48,881 bases of DNA from Hymenobacter profundi. GTDB lineage: Bacteria; Bacteroidota; Bacteroidia; Cytophagales; Hymenobacteraceae. The notes below the pieces were generated by a model. That model worked only from the letters and a program-made list of their open reading frames with translations. It did no database searches and was not told the DNA's origin. This document shows positions 7,980 to 16,007 of this stretch, piece after piece (position 1 is the stretch's first letter; every line of letters begins with the position of its first letter). The translations under genes and the position numbers were made by a program. The stretch lies in contig NZ_JAHWGL010000028.1 in the NCBI RefSeq assembly GCF_019334315.1, positions 1 through 48,881 of the forward strand, given 5' to 3'.

Positions 7980-9245
7980 ATGACTCGCTCCGACATCCGT
8001 ATTGGTTTATTTGGTTTTGGCGTGGTAGGCCAGGGCCTGCACACTGTTTTGGAACGCACGCCCGGCCTGCGCGCCCGCATTGGCCGCATTGGCGTGAAAG
8101 ACCGCGCCAAGCAGCGCAGCCTACCCACCGAGCTATTCACGTTCGACCGCGCCGATCTGCTGAATGATGAGTCCTTGAACGTGATTGTGGAGCTGATTGA
8201 CGACGCTGACGAAGCCTACCACATCGTGACCGAGGCCCTGCGCCGGGGCAAAGCCGTGGTGACGGCCAACAAAAAGATGTTGGCCGAGCACTTGCCCGAG
8301 CTGATAGAATTGCAGCGTCAAACCGGTACTCCGTTGCTCTATGAGGCTGCCGCCTGCGCCAGCTTGCCCGTCATTCGGAACCTGGAGGAATACTACGACA
8401 CCGACTTACTGGAAGCGGTGGAGGGCATCATCAACGGCTCCACCAACTACATTCTCACGGCCATGCACCGCGATGCCATTTCCTTTGCCGAGGCCCTAAG
8501 CAAGGCGCAGGCGTTGGGCTTCGCCGAGAGCAATCCTGCTTTAGATGTGGAAGGTCTGGACGCCCGCAACAAGCTGGTGCTGCTGCTCACGCACGCGTTC
8601 GGACTGGTGACCTCGCCCCAGCAAATCCTAGCCGTAGGCATCGACCGCCTCAGCGACCTGGCCTCGGACTACGCCCGCGAGAAAGGGCTGGCCCTCAAGC
8701 TCATTGCCGAAGCCCGCCGCCTCCCCGACGGCAACGTGGCGGCTGCCGTACTGCCTACCCTGGTGCGGCCCGAGCACGAGCTGGCACGAGTGCAGGACGA
8801 GTACAACGGCCTTATCACCCAGAGCGGCTTTGCCGACCGGCAGTTTTTCCTAGGCCGCGGGGCAGGCGCGGTGCCTACCGCCTCGGCCGTGCTCAGCGAC
8901 TTGTCGGCCCTTACCTACGGCTACCGCTACGAGTACAAGAAAATCAGCCAGAACGTTGACTCAGCCTTGACGCCCGACGCTGCTGAAGTAGACGTGCTGG
9001 TGACGTTCACGGACGAGCATGCCCCCCAAGAAGCCGACTTCACGCGGGTGCACGAAACCTTCCGCTCGGCCGTGCGCGGACATTATCTCACGGGCACCAT
9101 TGGGCTGGCGCAACTGGCGCAAGCCGAGTGGCTGCGGCTGCCCGGCATTTGCGTAGTGCGCCTCCCTACCCCGTTGCGGGCAGCCGCTACCGCCCAGCCC
9201 GCCGATACCCAGCTCGCCGGAGCCGCCGCGTATTTTGCCGAGTAA
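7980..9245 (+). CDS. hom: Homoserine dehydrogenase
   Basis: A 421-residue enzyme of the aspartate pathway that reduces aspartate semialdehyde to homoserine, the precursor of Met and Thr. The nucleotide-binding loop GLFGFGVVGQG is at residues 9-19, then VTANKKM (95-100), the family signature GIINGSTNYIL (149-159), and EGLDARNK (191-198) with the expected catalytic Asp194 and Lys198. The frame is open upstream to 7776, but that stretch is the riboswitch and its terminator, so the ATG at 7980 (MTRSDIRIG) is the start. It lies about 100 bases after the terminator and is the only gene behind the riboswitch in this window. Thus SAM, and so methionine status, would control homoserine supply. No fused aspartokinase is present. 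Confidence 0.95.
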   Translation: MTRSDIRIGLFGFGVVGQGLHTVLERTPGLRARIGRIGVKDRAKQRSLPTELFTFDRADLLNDESLNVIVELIDDADEAYHIVTEALRRGKAVVTANKKMLAEHLPELIELQRQTGTPLLYEAAACASLPVIRNLEEYYDTDLLEAVEGIINGSTNYILTAMHRDAISFAEALSKAQALGFAESNPALDVEGLDARNKLVLLLTHAFGLVTSPQQILAVGIDRLSDLASDYAREKGLALKLIAEARRLPDGNVAAAVLPTLVRPEHELARVQDEYNGLITQSGFADRQFFLGRGAGAVPTASAVLSDLSALTYGYRYEYKKISQNVDSALTPDAAEVDVLVTFTDEHAPQEADFTRVHETFRSAVRGHYLTGTIGLAQLAQAEWLRLPGICVVRLPTPLRAAATAQPADTQLAGAAAYFAE

Positions 9246-9265
9246 TTGATTGTCTATCAACTTAT

Positions 9266-9313
9266 AGCTCGACGGCTATCGGGAAAGAATCCTGCTAGCT
9301 GTCGAGCTTTTTT
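9266..9313 (+). terminator. Intrinsic terminator of hom
   Basis: A 13-bp stem (9266-9278 with 9296-9308, one G-U pair; AGCTCGAC against GTCGAGCT at the base) followed by a T run (9308-9313). Confidence 0.85.
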
Positions 9314-9383
9314 GAGCTGGTAATAACCACCTACAGCCATTCCTGCGTAGCAGAAACTCAACCGTTCACTTGCTTCGCTTTTC

Positions 9384-10100
9384 ATGGAATTTGCTGATAA
9401 GAATATTCTCCTGGTAGGTGCATCCTCCGGTATTGGCTTGGCTACAGCTCACCTGCTGCATGGCCTGAAAGCCAATCTGTTCACGGCCTCGCGGCACGAG
9501 TCGCCGGAGCTGGCCGAGTTGGGCACCACCTTCCTACCCCTCGACGTTACGCAGCCCCTTGCCGCTACCGCTTTCGACTCCCTACCCGACACCTTGCACG
9601 GTGTGGTATACTGCCCCGGCAGCATTCGGCTACGGCCCTTCGAGCGCATTGCGCCGGCTGATTTTCGGCAGGATTTTGAGCTGAACGTGCTGGGCGCTGT
9701 GCAAGTGATGCAGGCTGTGGTGAAGCGGCTGAAAAAAGCCAATGGCGCTTCCATTGTGCTTTTCAGCACCGTAGCCGCCGAAACGGGCATGAGTTTTCAT
9801 ACCAGCGTAGCCACCGTGAAAGCCGCCGTGGAAGGCCTCACCCGCGCCCTGGCCGCCGAGTACGCCGGCGCCAACATCCGCGTGAACTGCATCGCGCCTT
9901 CCCTCACCGATACGCCCCTGGCCGCTACCCTCCTCAACACCCCCGAGAAGGCCGAGGCCAGCGCCAAGCGCCACCCCTTGCAGCGCGTGGGGCAGCCCCA
10001 GGATATGGCCTACATGACGTCGTTCCTACTATCCGACCACAGCAGCTTCATCACGGGCCAAGTCTTGCCCGTGGATGGTGGCATGGGCCGGTTGAAGTAA
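9384..10100 (+). CDS. Short-chain dehydrogenase/reductase-like protein lacking the catalytic Tyr
   Basis: A 238-residue Rossmann-fold protein. The cofactor loop GASSGIG is at residues 12-18, the NxxG-like NVLGAV at about 101-106, the active-site Ser is Ser128 (LFSTVA), and Lys146 sits in ATVKAAVEG. The C-terminus has the usual SITGQV/VDGG-type closing (ITGQVLPVDGGMG). The Tyr of the YxxxK motif is replaced by Val142, so ordinary SDR catalysis is doubtful. It may bind a nucleotide, act by another mechanism or be structural. It starts a same-strand run with photolyase, a TetR-like protein and an ABC1 kinase; a family A palindrome separates it from the photolyase. Confidence 0.88.
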   Translation: MEFADKNILLVGASSGIGLATAHLLHGLKANLFTASRHESPELAELGTTFLPLDVTQPLAATAFDSLPDTLHGVVYCPGSIRLRPFERIAPADFRQDFELNVLGAVQVMQAVVKRLKKANGASIVLFSTVAAETGMSFHTSVATVKAAVEGLTRALAAEYAGANIRVNCIAPSLTDTPLAATLLNTPEKAEASAKRHPLQRVGQPQDMAYMTSFLLSDHSSFITGQVLPVDGGMGRLK

Positions 10101-10117
10101 GGCAGTGATGTTTTGTA

Positions 10118-10223
10118 ATCTGTCATCCTGAGCTTGCGAAGGACCTTCTCACGCTAGAACGAGTCGTTGGTAAACTTGTCGTTCTAGCGTGAGAAGGTCC
10201 TTCGCAAGCTCAGGATGACAGAT
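10118..10223. repeat. Dispersed palindrome family A, complete copy
   Basis: Inverted repeat with arms ATCTGTCATCCTGAGCTTGC and the reverse complement. The middle (CTAGAACGAGTCGTTGG...GTCGTTCTAG) keeps the family loop. Unlike most copies it lies between two genes on the same strand, so it may cause partial termination or RNA processing. Confidence 0.9.
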
Positions 10224-10250
10224 TTTTCAGTTGCATAAGAAACAACCCTT

Positions 10251-11561
10251 ATGAAAATCACGATTTTCTGGCACCGGCGCGACTTGCGCATCACCGATAA
10301 TACCGGCCTAGCAGCCGCTTTGCAAGACAATGCGCCGGTAATACCGCTGTTCATTTTCGACCGCGACATTCTGGATAAGCTGCCCAGCAAGCAGGACGCC
10401 CGCGTGACGTTCATCTACGACGCCGTGGAGCAGCTGGCGCAGGAAACCCAGGACAACGGCGGTACTATGCTGGTGTTCTACGGCAAGCCGGAGGAGGTCT
10501 TCGAGCAGTTGTTGAAGGACTATGACTTGGCCGCTGTGCACACCAACGAGGACTACGAGCCCTACGCCCGCCAACGAGATGAGGCTATTGGCAAACTGTT
10601 GGGCAAGCACGATGTGCCCTTTACAACGCACAAAGACCAGGTGATTTTTGCTAAGGACGAGGTGCTGACCAAATCGGGCACACCGCCTAAAGTATACGGT
10701 CCCTACAATAAGGCTTGGCGGGCCGCTTTGCAGGACGACAGCTTCCAGGAACGGCCGTCGCGGCGGTTATTCACCAAGGAAAACCTGCACCATATTGCGC
10801 ATGCTCCGGCTCGCCCTACCCTCTCCGACATGGGGTTTGAACGCTACGAGCAGCCCGTACCGCCCGCTCGCCTACCCAATAAAAATTACGTAGAGGATTA
10901 CGACAAAACCCGCAACCGCCTCGCCGACGACCACGGCACCACGCACCGCTCGGTGCACCTGCGCCACGGCACGCTCAGCGTGCGGCAGATGATGGGCAAG
11001 GCACAGGAGCTAAACGATAAGCTACTGGACGAGCTCATCTGGCGCGACTACTTTATGATGCTGCTCTGGCACTTCCCTGAAACCGTGGAGGAAAGCTACG
11101 ATAAGCCCTTCCGGCACATCAAGTGGCGCAACAACCAGGAGGAGTTTGCGGCGTGGTGCGAGGGCCGCACGGGTTACCCTCTGGTGGATGCCGGCATGCG
11201 TCAGCTCAATGAAACCGGCTGGATGCACAACCGCGCCCGCATCACCACGGCCAGCTTTCTGATTAAGGATTTGCTGATCGACTGGAAATGGGGTGAGCAG
11301 TATTTCGCCGACAAGCTCATCGACTACGACATGAGCAACAACATTGGCAACTGGCAATGGACGGCTGGCACGGGCGTGGTGTCGGCACCGTGGTTTCGCA
11401 TTTTCAGCCCCGAAAGTCAGCTTCAGAAATACGACCCGAAGCTGGAGTACGTGAAGGATTGGATACCCGAGTTCGGCACCGACGCCTACCCCCAGCCGAT
11501 AGTGGACCACAAGAAGGCCCGCCAACGTGCGCTGGATGCCTACCGCGCCGCTCGTAAATAG
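10251..11561 (+). CDS. phrB: Deoxyribodipyrimidine photolyase (cryptochrome/photolyase family)
   Basis: A 436-residue light-driven DNA repair flavoprotein that splits cyclobutane pyrimidine dimers. The N-terminal antenna domain opens with ITIFWHRRDLRITDNTGL. The C-terminal FAD-binding and DNA-binding domain carries GYPLVDAGMRQLNETGWMHN, NRARITTASFLIKDLL, and DYDMSNNIGNWQWTAGTG, with the Trp residues used for flavin photoreduction. The length is slightly below the E. coli enzyme (about 470). The subclass cannot be fixed by eye, but class I CPD photolyase fits best. It lies 44 bases before the TetR-like gene. Confidence 0.93.
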   Translation: MKITIFWHRRDLRITDNTGLAAALQDNAPVIPLFIFDRDILDKLPSKQDARVTFIYDAVEQLAQETQDNGGTMLVFYGKPEEVFEQLLKDYDLAAVHTNEDYEPYARQRDEAIGKLLGKHDVPFTTHKDQVIFAKDEVLTKSGTPPKVYGPYNKAWRAALQDDSFQERPSRRLFTKENLHHIAHAPARPTLSDMGFERYEQPVPPARLPNKNYVEDYDKTRNRLADDHGTTHRSVHLRHGTLSVRQMMGKAQELNDKLLDELIWRDYFMMLLWHFPETVEESYDKPFRHIKWRNNQEEFAAWCEGRTGYPLVDAGMRQLNETGWMHNRARITTASFLIKDLLIDWKWGEQYFADKLIDYDMSNNIGNWQWTAGTGVVSAPWFRIFSPESQLQKYDPKLEYVKDWIPEFGTDAYPQPIVDHKKARQRALDAYRAARK

Positions 11562-11605
11562 GTTTTTATCGGCAACTTAAACCCCTACTCAACGGTTATA
11601 CCATC

Positions 11606-12238
11606 ATGGAAAAGGAAGCTATCAAACTCGCTTATCTCGACTACGTGCTGCGCAAAGGCCAGCCGCCGGTTTCGGTCTACAAGCTCATGCATAAGCTAGG
11701 CGCTACCGAGGCCGAATTCTACCAGCACTACTCTACCTTCGCGGCCATCGACCGCGAGATTTGGGCTGATTTTGGGCGCCAGGCCCGCGCCCGCGCCGCC
11801 GAGGAGCCCGTATGGGAGCAGTACGGCGCCCGCGAAAAGCTGCTGGGTTTCTACTACACGCTGCTGGAAATTCTGAAGCAAAACCGCAGCTACGCGTTGT
11901 GGTCGTTGCGCTACTCGCTCTCCAAGATGCCCGGTATGACACCGCGTATTCTGGACGATTTCCGCCAGGGCTTCGAGCAGTTCGTGGCCGATATTCTGCG
12001 CGACGGTCGGCGTACCGAGGAAGTGGCTTCCCGCCCCATGATTCAGGAGAAATATCCGCGCGCTTTCTGGCAGCAGATGCTGTTTGTGCTGGGCTTCTTC
12101 GCCAAAGACGATTCCCTGGGCTTCGAGCGCACCGACGCGGCCATCGAGAAAGCCGTGACACTGAGCTTCGACCTGGTAGGCCGCAACACCCTGGATTCCG
12201 CCGTGGACTTCGTGCGGTTTCTGGTGCAGAGCCGGTAG
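11606..12238 (+). CDS. TetR-like regulatory protein
   Basis: A 210-residue, all-helical protein. The first 50 residues form a helix-turn-helix-like region (LAYLDYVLRKGQPPVSVYKL, then LGATEAEFYQHYSTFAAID with the FYxHF-like end of TetR recognition helices). Residues 70-210 form a helical ligand or dimer domain (EKLLGFYYTLLEILKQNRSYALWSL). The match fits proteins annotated as TetR with a C-terminal domain found beside ABC1 kinases in Bacteroidota. DNA binding is inferred. It stands directly upstream of the ABC1 kinase on the same strand, with a large nested palindrome between them. Confidence 0.75.
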   Translation: MEKEAIKLAYLDYVLRKGQPPVSVYKLMHKLGATEAEFYQHYSTFAAIDREIWADFGRQARARAAEEPVWEQYGAREKLLGFYYTLLEILKQNRSYALWSLRYSLSKMPGMTPRILDDFRQGFEQFVADILRDGRRTEEVASRPMIQEKYPRAFWQQMLFVLGFFAKDDSLGFERTDAAIEKAVTLSFDLVGRNTLDSAVDFVRFLVQSR

Positions 12239-12249
12239 GGTCGACGATT

Positions 12250-12427
12250 ACCCCACCCCCCGGCCCCCTTCCCTCCGGGAGAGGGGGAGCCTTTACCGGA
12301 GCTGTTAGCTGATGGCTACTAGCCGATAGCTCGGTTCTAGGAAAAGCTAACAGCCAACAGCTATCAGCTAACAGCTAAATCATCTGGCTCCCCCTCTCCC
12401 GGAGGGGAGGGAGCCGGGGGGTGGGGT
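12250..12427. repeat. Nested palindromes: family C outside, family B inside
   Basis: The outer arms (12250-12291 and 12386-12427) are C/G-rich inverted repeats (ACCCCACCCCCCGGCCCCCT and its near complement). Inside them, about 12298-12379, is a second inverted repeat with GCTGTTAGCTGATGGCTACT and AGCTAACAGCCAACAGCTAT. The inner unit resembles those at 3894-3993 and 45208-45287. The whole forms the 218-base gap between two co-directional genes. Confidence 0.85.
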
Positions 12428-12456
12428 CCACGTTAGTACAGTATTCAACAGCCACA

Positions 12457-13764
12457 ATGTCCGAACCTACTAAGCCACTCGTTTCCCTACCCACTACTAA
12501 GGTGGCCCGCGCCGCCCGTTTCGCCAAAACGGGCTTAAACGTTGGCGCCAACTACGTGAAGCACTACGCCAAGCGAGCTGTGGGTGCGGAAAGCGCTACG
12601 GCCGATTTGCACCAAGCCAACGCCGAGGAACTGTACGGCGCGCTGAGCGAGATGAAAGGCTCGGTGCTGAAAGTGGCGCAGATGCTGGCGATGGAGAAGA
12701 ACATCCTACCCACAGCTTATGCCGAGCAGTTTGCCCAAGCCCAGTACCAAACGCCGCCGTTGTCGGGGCCGCTGATTGTGAAGGCGTTCCGGGATGCGTT
12801 TGGCAAGTCGCCTTTTGAGCTATTTGACACGTTTGAGTTGAACGCCCGCCAGGCCGCCAGCATTGGGCAGGTTCATTTTGCCGAGAAGGATGGTAAAGCG
12901 CTGGCTGTGAAGGTGCAATACCCCGGCGTGGCCGACAGCATCCGTTCGGACTTGCGGATGGTGAAGCCCGTGGCCTTGCGTGTGCTGGGACTGGATGAAG
13001 CCACGATGCGGCCCTACCTGGAAGAGGTGGAAACCCGCTTGCTGGAGGAAACGGACTATCAACTAGAACTACGTCGCGGGCAGGAAATTGCGGCTCAGTG
13101 CGGCCACATTCCGCACTTGTGCTTTGCGACGTACTACCCTACCCTGTCTGCCGCCCGCATCCTTACAATGGACTGGTTACCGGGTCAGCACCTCAAGGAG
13201 TTCCTGGCGACTAATCCCACTCAGACCGTGCGCAATCAACTTGGGCAGGCGCTCTGGGACTTCTACGCCTACCAGATGCACACGCTACGCCAAGTGCACG
13301 CCGACCCTCACCCCGGCAACTTCTTGCTTGATGCTACGGACGGCGGGACCCTGGGCGTGTTGGATTTTGGCTGCGTGAAGAATATTCCAGCCGATTTTTA
13401 CCAGCTCTTTTTCGCCCTACTCGACCCAGCAGTACTAGCCGACGACGCCCGCCTCACCGACTTGCTCACCCAGCTCGAAGTCCTTCGTCCCGACGATGCC
13501 CCTACTCTGCGCGACTTGTATCTGCGCACGCTGCGTATTTCGTTGGAGCTGGTGGCACGGCCTTTCCATCAGCCCGTATTCAACTTCGGCGACCCAGCGT
13601 ATATGCAGGCGGTGTATGCCCTCGGCGACGACCTGATGCAGGAACCCGAGCTACGCAAGCAGCGTGAACCACGCGGTTCGCGACACTTCATCTACGTCAA
13701 TCGTACCTACGTGGGACTTTACGCGCTGTTAGCTGAGCTAGGCGCCGAAGTGCGAACGGCGTAG
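12457..13764 (+). CDS. ABC1/AarF/UbiB-family atypical kinase
   Basis: A 435-residue protein of the ABC1 (ADCK/UbiB) family. The ATG at 12457 (MSEPTKPL) is preferred over a GTG at 12421 that lies in the repeat. Family motifs in order: the N-terminal KxGQ-type segment (here VLKVAQMLAMEK, so KVAQ), the Ala-rich loop AASIGQVHFAEKDG, VKVQYPGVADSI with the ATP-binding Lys, the catalytic VHADPHPGNFLL and the metal-binding LGVLDFGCVK. UbiB-type proteins are tied to quinone synthesis or membrane lipid handling. Here the neighbours (photolyase, SDR, TetR-like) suggest a role in light or oxidative stress, which is inference only. Confidence 0.9.
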   Translation: MSEPTKPLVSLPTTKVARAARFAKTGLNVGANYVKHYAKRAVGAESATADLHQANAEELYGALSEMKGSVLKVAQMLAMEKNILPTAYAEQFAQAQYQTPPLSGPLIVKAFRDAFGKSPFELFDTFELNARQAASIGQVHFAEKDGKALAVKVQYPGVADSIRSDLRMVKPVALRVLGLDEATMRPYLEEVETRLLEETDYQLELRRGQEIAAQCGHIPHLCFATYYPTLSAARILTMDWLPGQHLKEFLATNPTQTVRNQLGQALWDFYAYQMHTLRQVHADPHPGNFLLDATDGGTLGVLDFGCVKNIPADFYQLFFALLDPAVLADDARLTDLLTQLEVLRPDDAPTLRDLYLRTLRISLELVARPFHQPVFNFGDPAYMQAVYALGDDLMQEPELRKQREPRGSRHFIYVNRTYVGLYALLAELGAEVRTA

Positions 13765-13873
13765 GGGCGCGTTGCACACGCCCATCGTTGACAGATACAG
13801 GGTAGGCACACTGTCTACCCTTAATTTTCTCTCCATCGGGCGCCCGTTAAGCGTCCACACTCTTCCCACACGT

Positions 13874-14731
13874 ATGCAAAAAATTCTCTCCCTGCTGGTG
13901 TTTTTCTTCAGTACCGTCACCTTCGCTTCGGCTCAGAGTGCTATGATGAGTTGCTGCACCAAACCCACTGCTGCCACCGAAGCCTTTGCGATGTTAGCTA
14001 ACGATGACGCCTTTGTAGGTGGCCACGACGCTCCCTTACCCTATACCTACCAGGGCGCCGGCGATATGGTTTCCTACCCTACCCCAGATGGCAAAACGGC
14101 CAAGGCGTTTATGCTCAAAAGCGCCACGCCTTCCACCAAATACCTGTTCGTGATTCACGAATGGTGGGGCCTAAACGATTACATCAAGCGCGAAGCTGCT
14201 GGCTTTGCGCGGGAAATGCCCGGCGTCAACATCATCGCCCTCGACCTCTACGACGGCCAGGTAGCCACCGCGCCCGCCGAGGCCGGCAAGCTGATGCAGA
14301 GTGTGCAAACCAGTCGGGCCGAGGCTATCATCAAAGGTGCTATGCAGTATGCTGGACCGAAAGCGCAGATTGCCAGCATTGGTTGGTGCTTCGGGGGCGG
14401 CTGGTCGTTGCAAACGGCGCTGCTCGCTAGCAAGCAGGCAGTAGGCTGCGTGATGTACTACGGGATGCCCGAGAAAGACGTAACGCGTTTGAAAATGCTG
14501 AACACCGATGTACTCGGCATTTTTGCACTGCAGGATAAGAGTATTTCGCCCGAAGTAGTGGCGCAGTTCCAGAAAAACATGGCCGCCGCAGGCAAAAAGT
14601 TAACCGTGAAAAATTACGATGCTGTGCACGCCTTTGCCAACCCCAGCAATCCCAACTACAACAAAGCCTACGCCGACGAAGCCCACGATTTGGCAGTAGC
14701 GTATTTGAAGAAAAGCTTCAAGTTGAAGTAA
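13874..14731 (+). CDS. Dienelactone hydrolase family protein, exported
   Basis: A 285-residue alpha/beta hydrolase. The ATG at 13874 gives a signal peptide (residues 1-20, ending FASA); the frame is open further upstream but without a signal. The catalytic triad of the dienelactone hydrolase type is visible: Cys172 in GWCFGGGW, Asp221 in FALQDKS and His252 in AVHAFANPS. HEWWGLN at 95-101 matches the family oxyanion region. A Cys pair (MMSCC, 27-28) near the mature N-terminus could bind metal or lipid. The substrate is unknown. It is convergent with phhA, with a family A palindrome between. Confidence 0.9.
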   Translation: MQKILSLLVFFFSTVTFASAQSAMMSCCTKPTAATEAFAMLANDDAFVGGHDAPLPYTYQGAGDMVSYPTPDGKTAKAFMLKSATPSTKYLFVIHEWWGLNDYIKREAAGFAREMPGVNIIALDLYDGQVATAPAEAGKLMQSVQTSRAEAIIKGAMQYAGPKAQIASIGWCFGGGWSLQTALLASKQAVGCVMYYGMPEKDVTRLKMLNTDVLGIFALQDKSISPEVVAQFQKNMAAAGKKLTVKNYDAVHAFANPSNPNYNKAYADEAHDLAVAYLKKSFKLK

Positions 14732-14750
14732 GGATAGGTAGATAGTTATC

Positions 14751-14876
14751 AGAGAAAAGGCCCTGTCATCCTGAGCTTGCGAAGGACCTTATCACGCCTG
14801 AACGACTGACGTAGCAACGTCTTGTTCTATCGTGATAAGGTCCTTCGCAAGCTCAGGATGACAGGGCCTTTTCTCT
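14751..14876. repeat. Dispersed palindrome family A, complete copy
   Basis: Inverted repeat with arms AGAGAAAAGGCCCTGTCATC and the reverse complement, and the family loop (GAACGACTGACGTAGC...). It lies between convergent genes and ends in T-rich and A-rich flanks suited to termination in both directions. Confidence 0.9.
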
Positions 14877-14899
14877 AATAACAATTGCCCACCTCTCCC

Positions 14900-15643
14900 C
14901 TACCGCACCGCCAATTGCCAGTTACTAGCCAGCAAGGCCGCCAGTTCGGCTACACTTTCGGTTAGCTGCTCCCAGGAGTTGAGCACAAAATATTGGTCCT
15001 GATAGTGCGCCTCAGAATACGGCGTGTGCAGTACAGTAGCCAGATCAAACGGATGGCGCACGTCGGTGCTATTCAGCCAGTGATGAATCTCGCCTGCCGA
15101 TGACAGTAAACCCGCGCCGTAGATGCGCGTGCTGCCGCCTTCGGTCACGAGGCCGAACTGCACCGTGAAGCCGTAAAGCCGCGCCAACTTTTGCAGTGCC
15201 ACCGTGTCGTGCAGGTGCTGGCCGGCCACCCTACCCAAGAAGTGCAGGAAATCGGCAAACGCATGGTCTAGCAGCAAGGGCAAGTGGCCGAAGGCGCAGT
15301 GAAACAGATCGGGCTGCTCAATGAAATCGAACTGCTGCATAGACCGAATCCAGGTGGTAACCGGGAACTTGCGGTCGGCTAGCAGGCCAAAAAAGGTAGA
15401 AGCATCCAACTCACCACCCACGGGCGCAATCTCCCACCCCGTACGCCGCCGCAGCCGCTCGCTCACTTCCTCGAAGCGAGGAATAGCTGTACGCTGAAAA
15501 CCAATCTGTTGCAGACCCTGCTCAAATGCTACGGCCGCTCGTTTGTGCAGCAGGGCAGTTTGGCGGTCGAACAAAACTTTCCAGACCAATTGGTCTTGGG
15601 TGGTGTAGTGATGGTAGTGTTGCGTATCCATAGCTTTTGGCAT
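14900..15643 (-). CDS. phhA: Aromatic amino acid (phenylalanine) hydroxylase family protein
   Basis: A 247-residue protein of the pterin-dependent aromatic amino acid hydroxylase family, which turns Phe into Tyr. The start is the ATG at 15643 (MPKAMDTQ) or at 15631 (MDTQ); an upstream in-frame ATG at 15703 would run through the leader terminator. Family motifs: PDLFHCAFGHLPLL with the two iron-binding His (115 and 120), and YGFTVQFGLVTEGG followed by YGAGLLSSAGEI. Two key residues differ. The third iron ligand, Glu in FTVEFGL of characterised enzymes, is Gln162. The acidic residue after the first His is Cys116. The fold is intact, so this may be a divergent rather than dead enzyme. There is no N-terminal regulatory domain, as usual in bacteria. 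Confidence 0.9.
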   Translation of the reverse strand: MPKAMDTQHYHHYTTQDQLVWKVLFDRQTALLHKRAAVAFEQGLQQIGFQRTAIPRFEEVSERLRRRTGWEIAPVGGELDASTFFGLLADRKFPVTTWIRSMQQFDFIEQPDLFHCAFGHLPLLLDHAFADFLHFLGRVAGQHLHDTVALQKLARLYGFTVQFGLVTEGGSTRIYGAGLLSSAGEIHHWLNSTDVRHPFDLATVLHTPYSEAHYQDQYFVLNSWEQLTESVAELAALLASNWQLAVR

Positions 15644-15676
15644 AAAAAAAGCCCGGCCTCCGGGAGGAGTCGGGCT
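15644..15676 (-). terminator. Leader terminator (candidate attenuator) of phhA
   Basis: On the minus strand, AGCCCGACTCC, a short loop, GGAGGCCGGGCT (one bulge), then seven U ending at the phhA start codon. Its 5' arm contains CCCGACTCC (15666-15674), which is perfectly complementary to GGAGTCGGG upstream at 15731-15739. Two mutually exclusive folds are therefore possible. Confidence 0.75.
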
Positions 15677-15706
15677 TTTGTGGTTTACAGCTTCGTACGT
15701 CATGAA

Positions 15707-15763
15707 TTAGCTTCCGTACTGGCAATACCGCCCGACTCCGTCCTCCGCGGGACGAATATTCAT
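15707..15763 (-). CDS. Candidate leader peptide upstream of phhA, 18 codons
   Basis: An ATG-started ORF of 18 codons whose last six residues include two Tyr (RYCQYGS at the end). It lies between the predicted promoter and the leader terminator. The same frame can begin earlier at 15796, almost at the expected transcript 5' end. The stretch coding DGVG is the one that can pair with the terminator 5' arm. Translation is not shown by sequence alone. Confidence 0.35.
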   Translation of the reverse strand: MNIRPAEDGVGRYCQYGS

Positions 15764-15803
15764 CAGGGTAAAGTGTTTGACAGATTGTTGCTGCATGACA
15801 AAA

Positions 15804-15811
15804 CAAATATA
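15804..15811 (-). promoter_or_regulatory. Candidate phhA promoter (-7 element)
   Basis: TATATTTG on the minus strand fits TANNTTTG. I see no TTG at the usual 19-21 base distance, so the -33 element is missing or weak. The transcript would start near 15797. Confidence 0.5.
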
Positions 15812-16007
15812 GAGAATATTTTTAATTTGATACTTCTTCCCGAAAGATTTTATCAAAAAAAGTTGATTAAATCTATAAATTCTTCACATAATATAAACTC
15901 ACAATAAAATTATTATTTTAAACAAGCCTTTATATTGCCAATTACGCAATAGATCATCCAGGTTTATGGTTTCTTTATCCCTTGGTTAAGTCCAAGCTCG
16001 ACGGCAG
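15812..16007. other. AT-rich intergenic region between aroF and phhA
   Basis: About 195 bases, clearly richer in A and T than the surroundings, especially 15820-15960. I see no gene and no convincing terminator for the trp-aroF operon apart from a weak CTTGG/CCAAG hairpin near 15983. It probably holds upstream parts of the phhA promoter. Confidence 0.5.

Noticed and set aside
15760..15766. CTGATGA on the minus strand, as in a hammerhead ribozyme core
   Set aside because: The required GAAA segment after stem II and the third stem are absent.
15522..15806. Open frame of 94 codons across the phhA leader and start
   Set aside because: It shifts out of the phhA frame and runs through the leader terminator; no recognisable protein.
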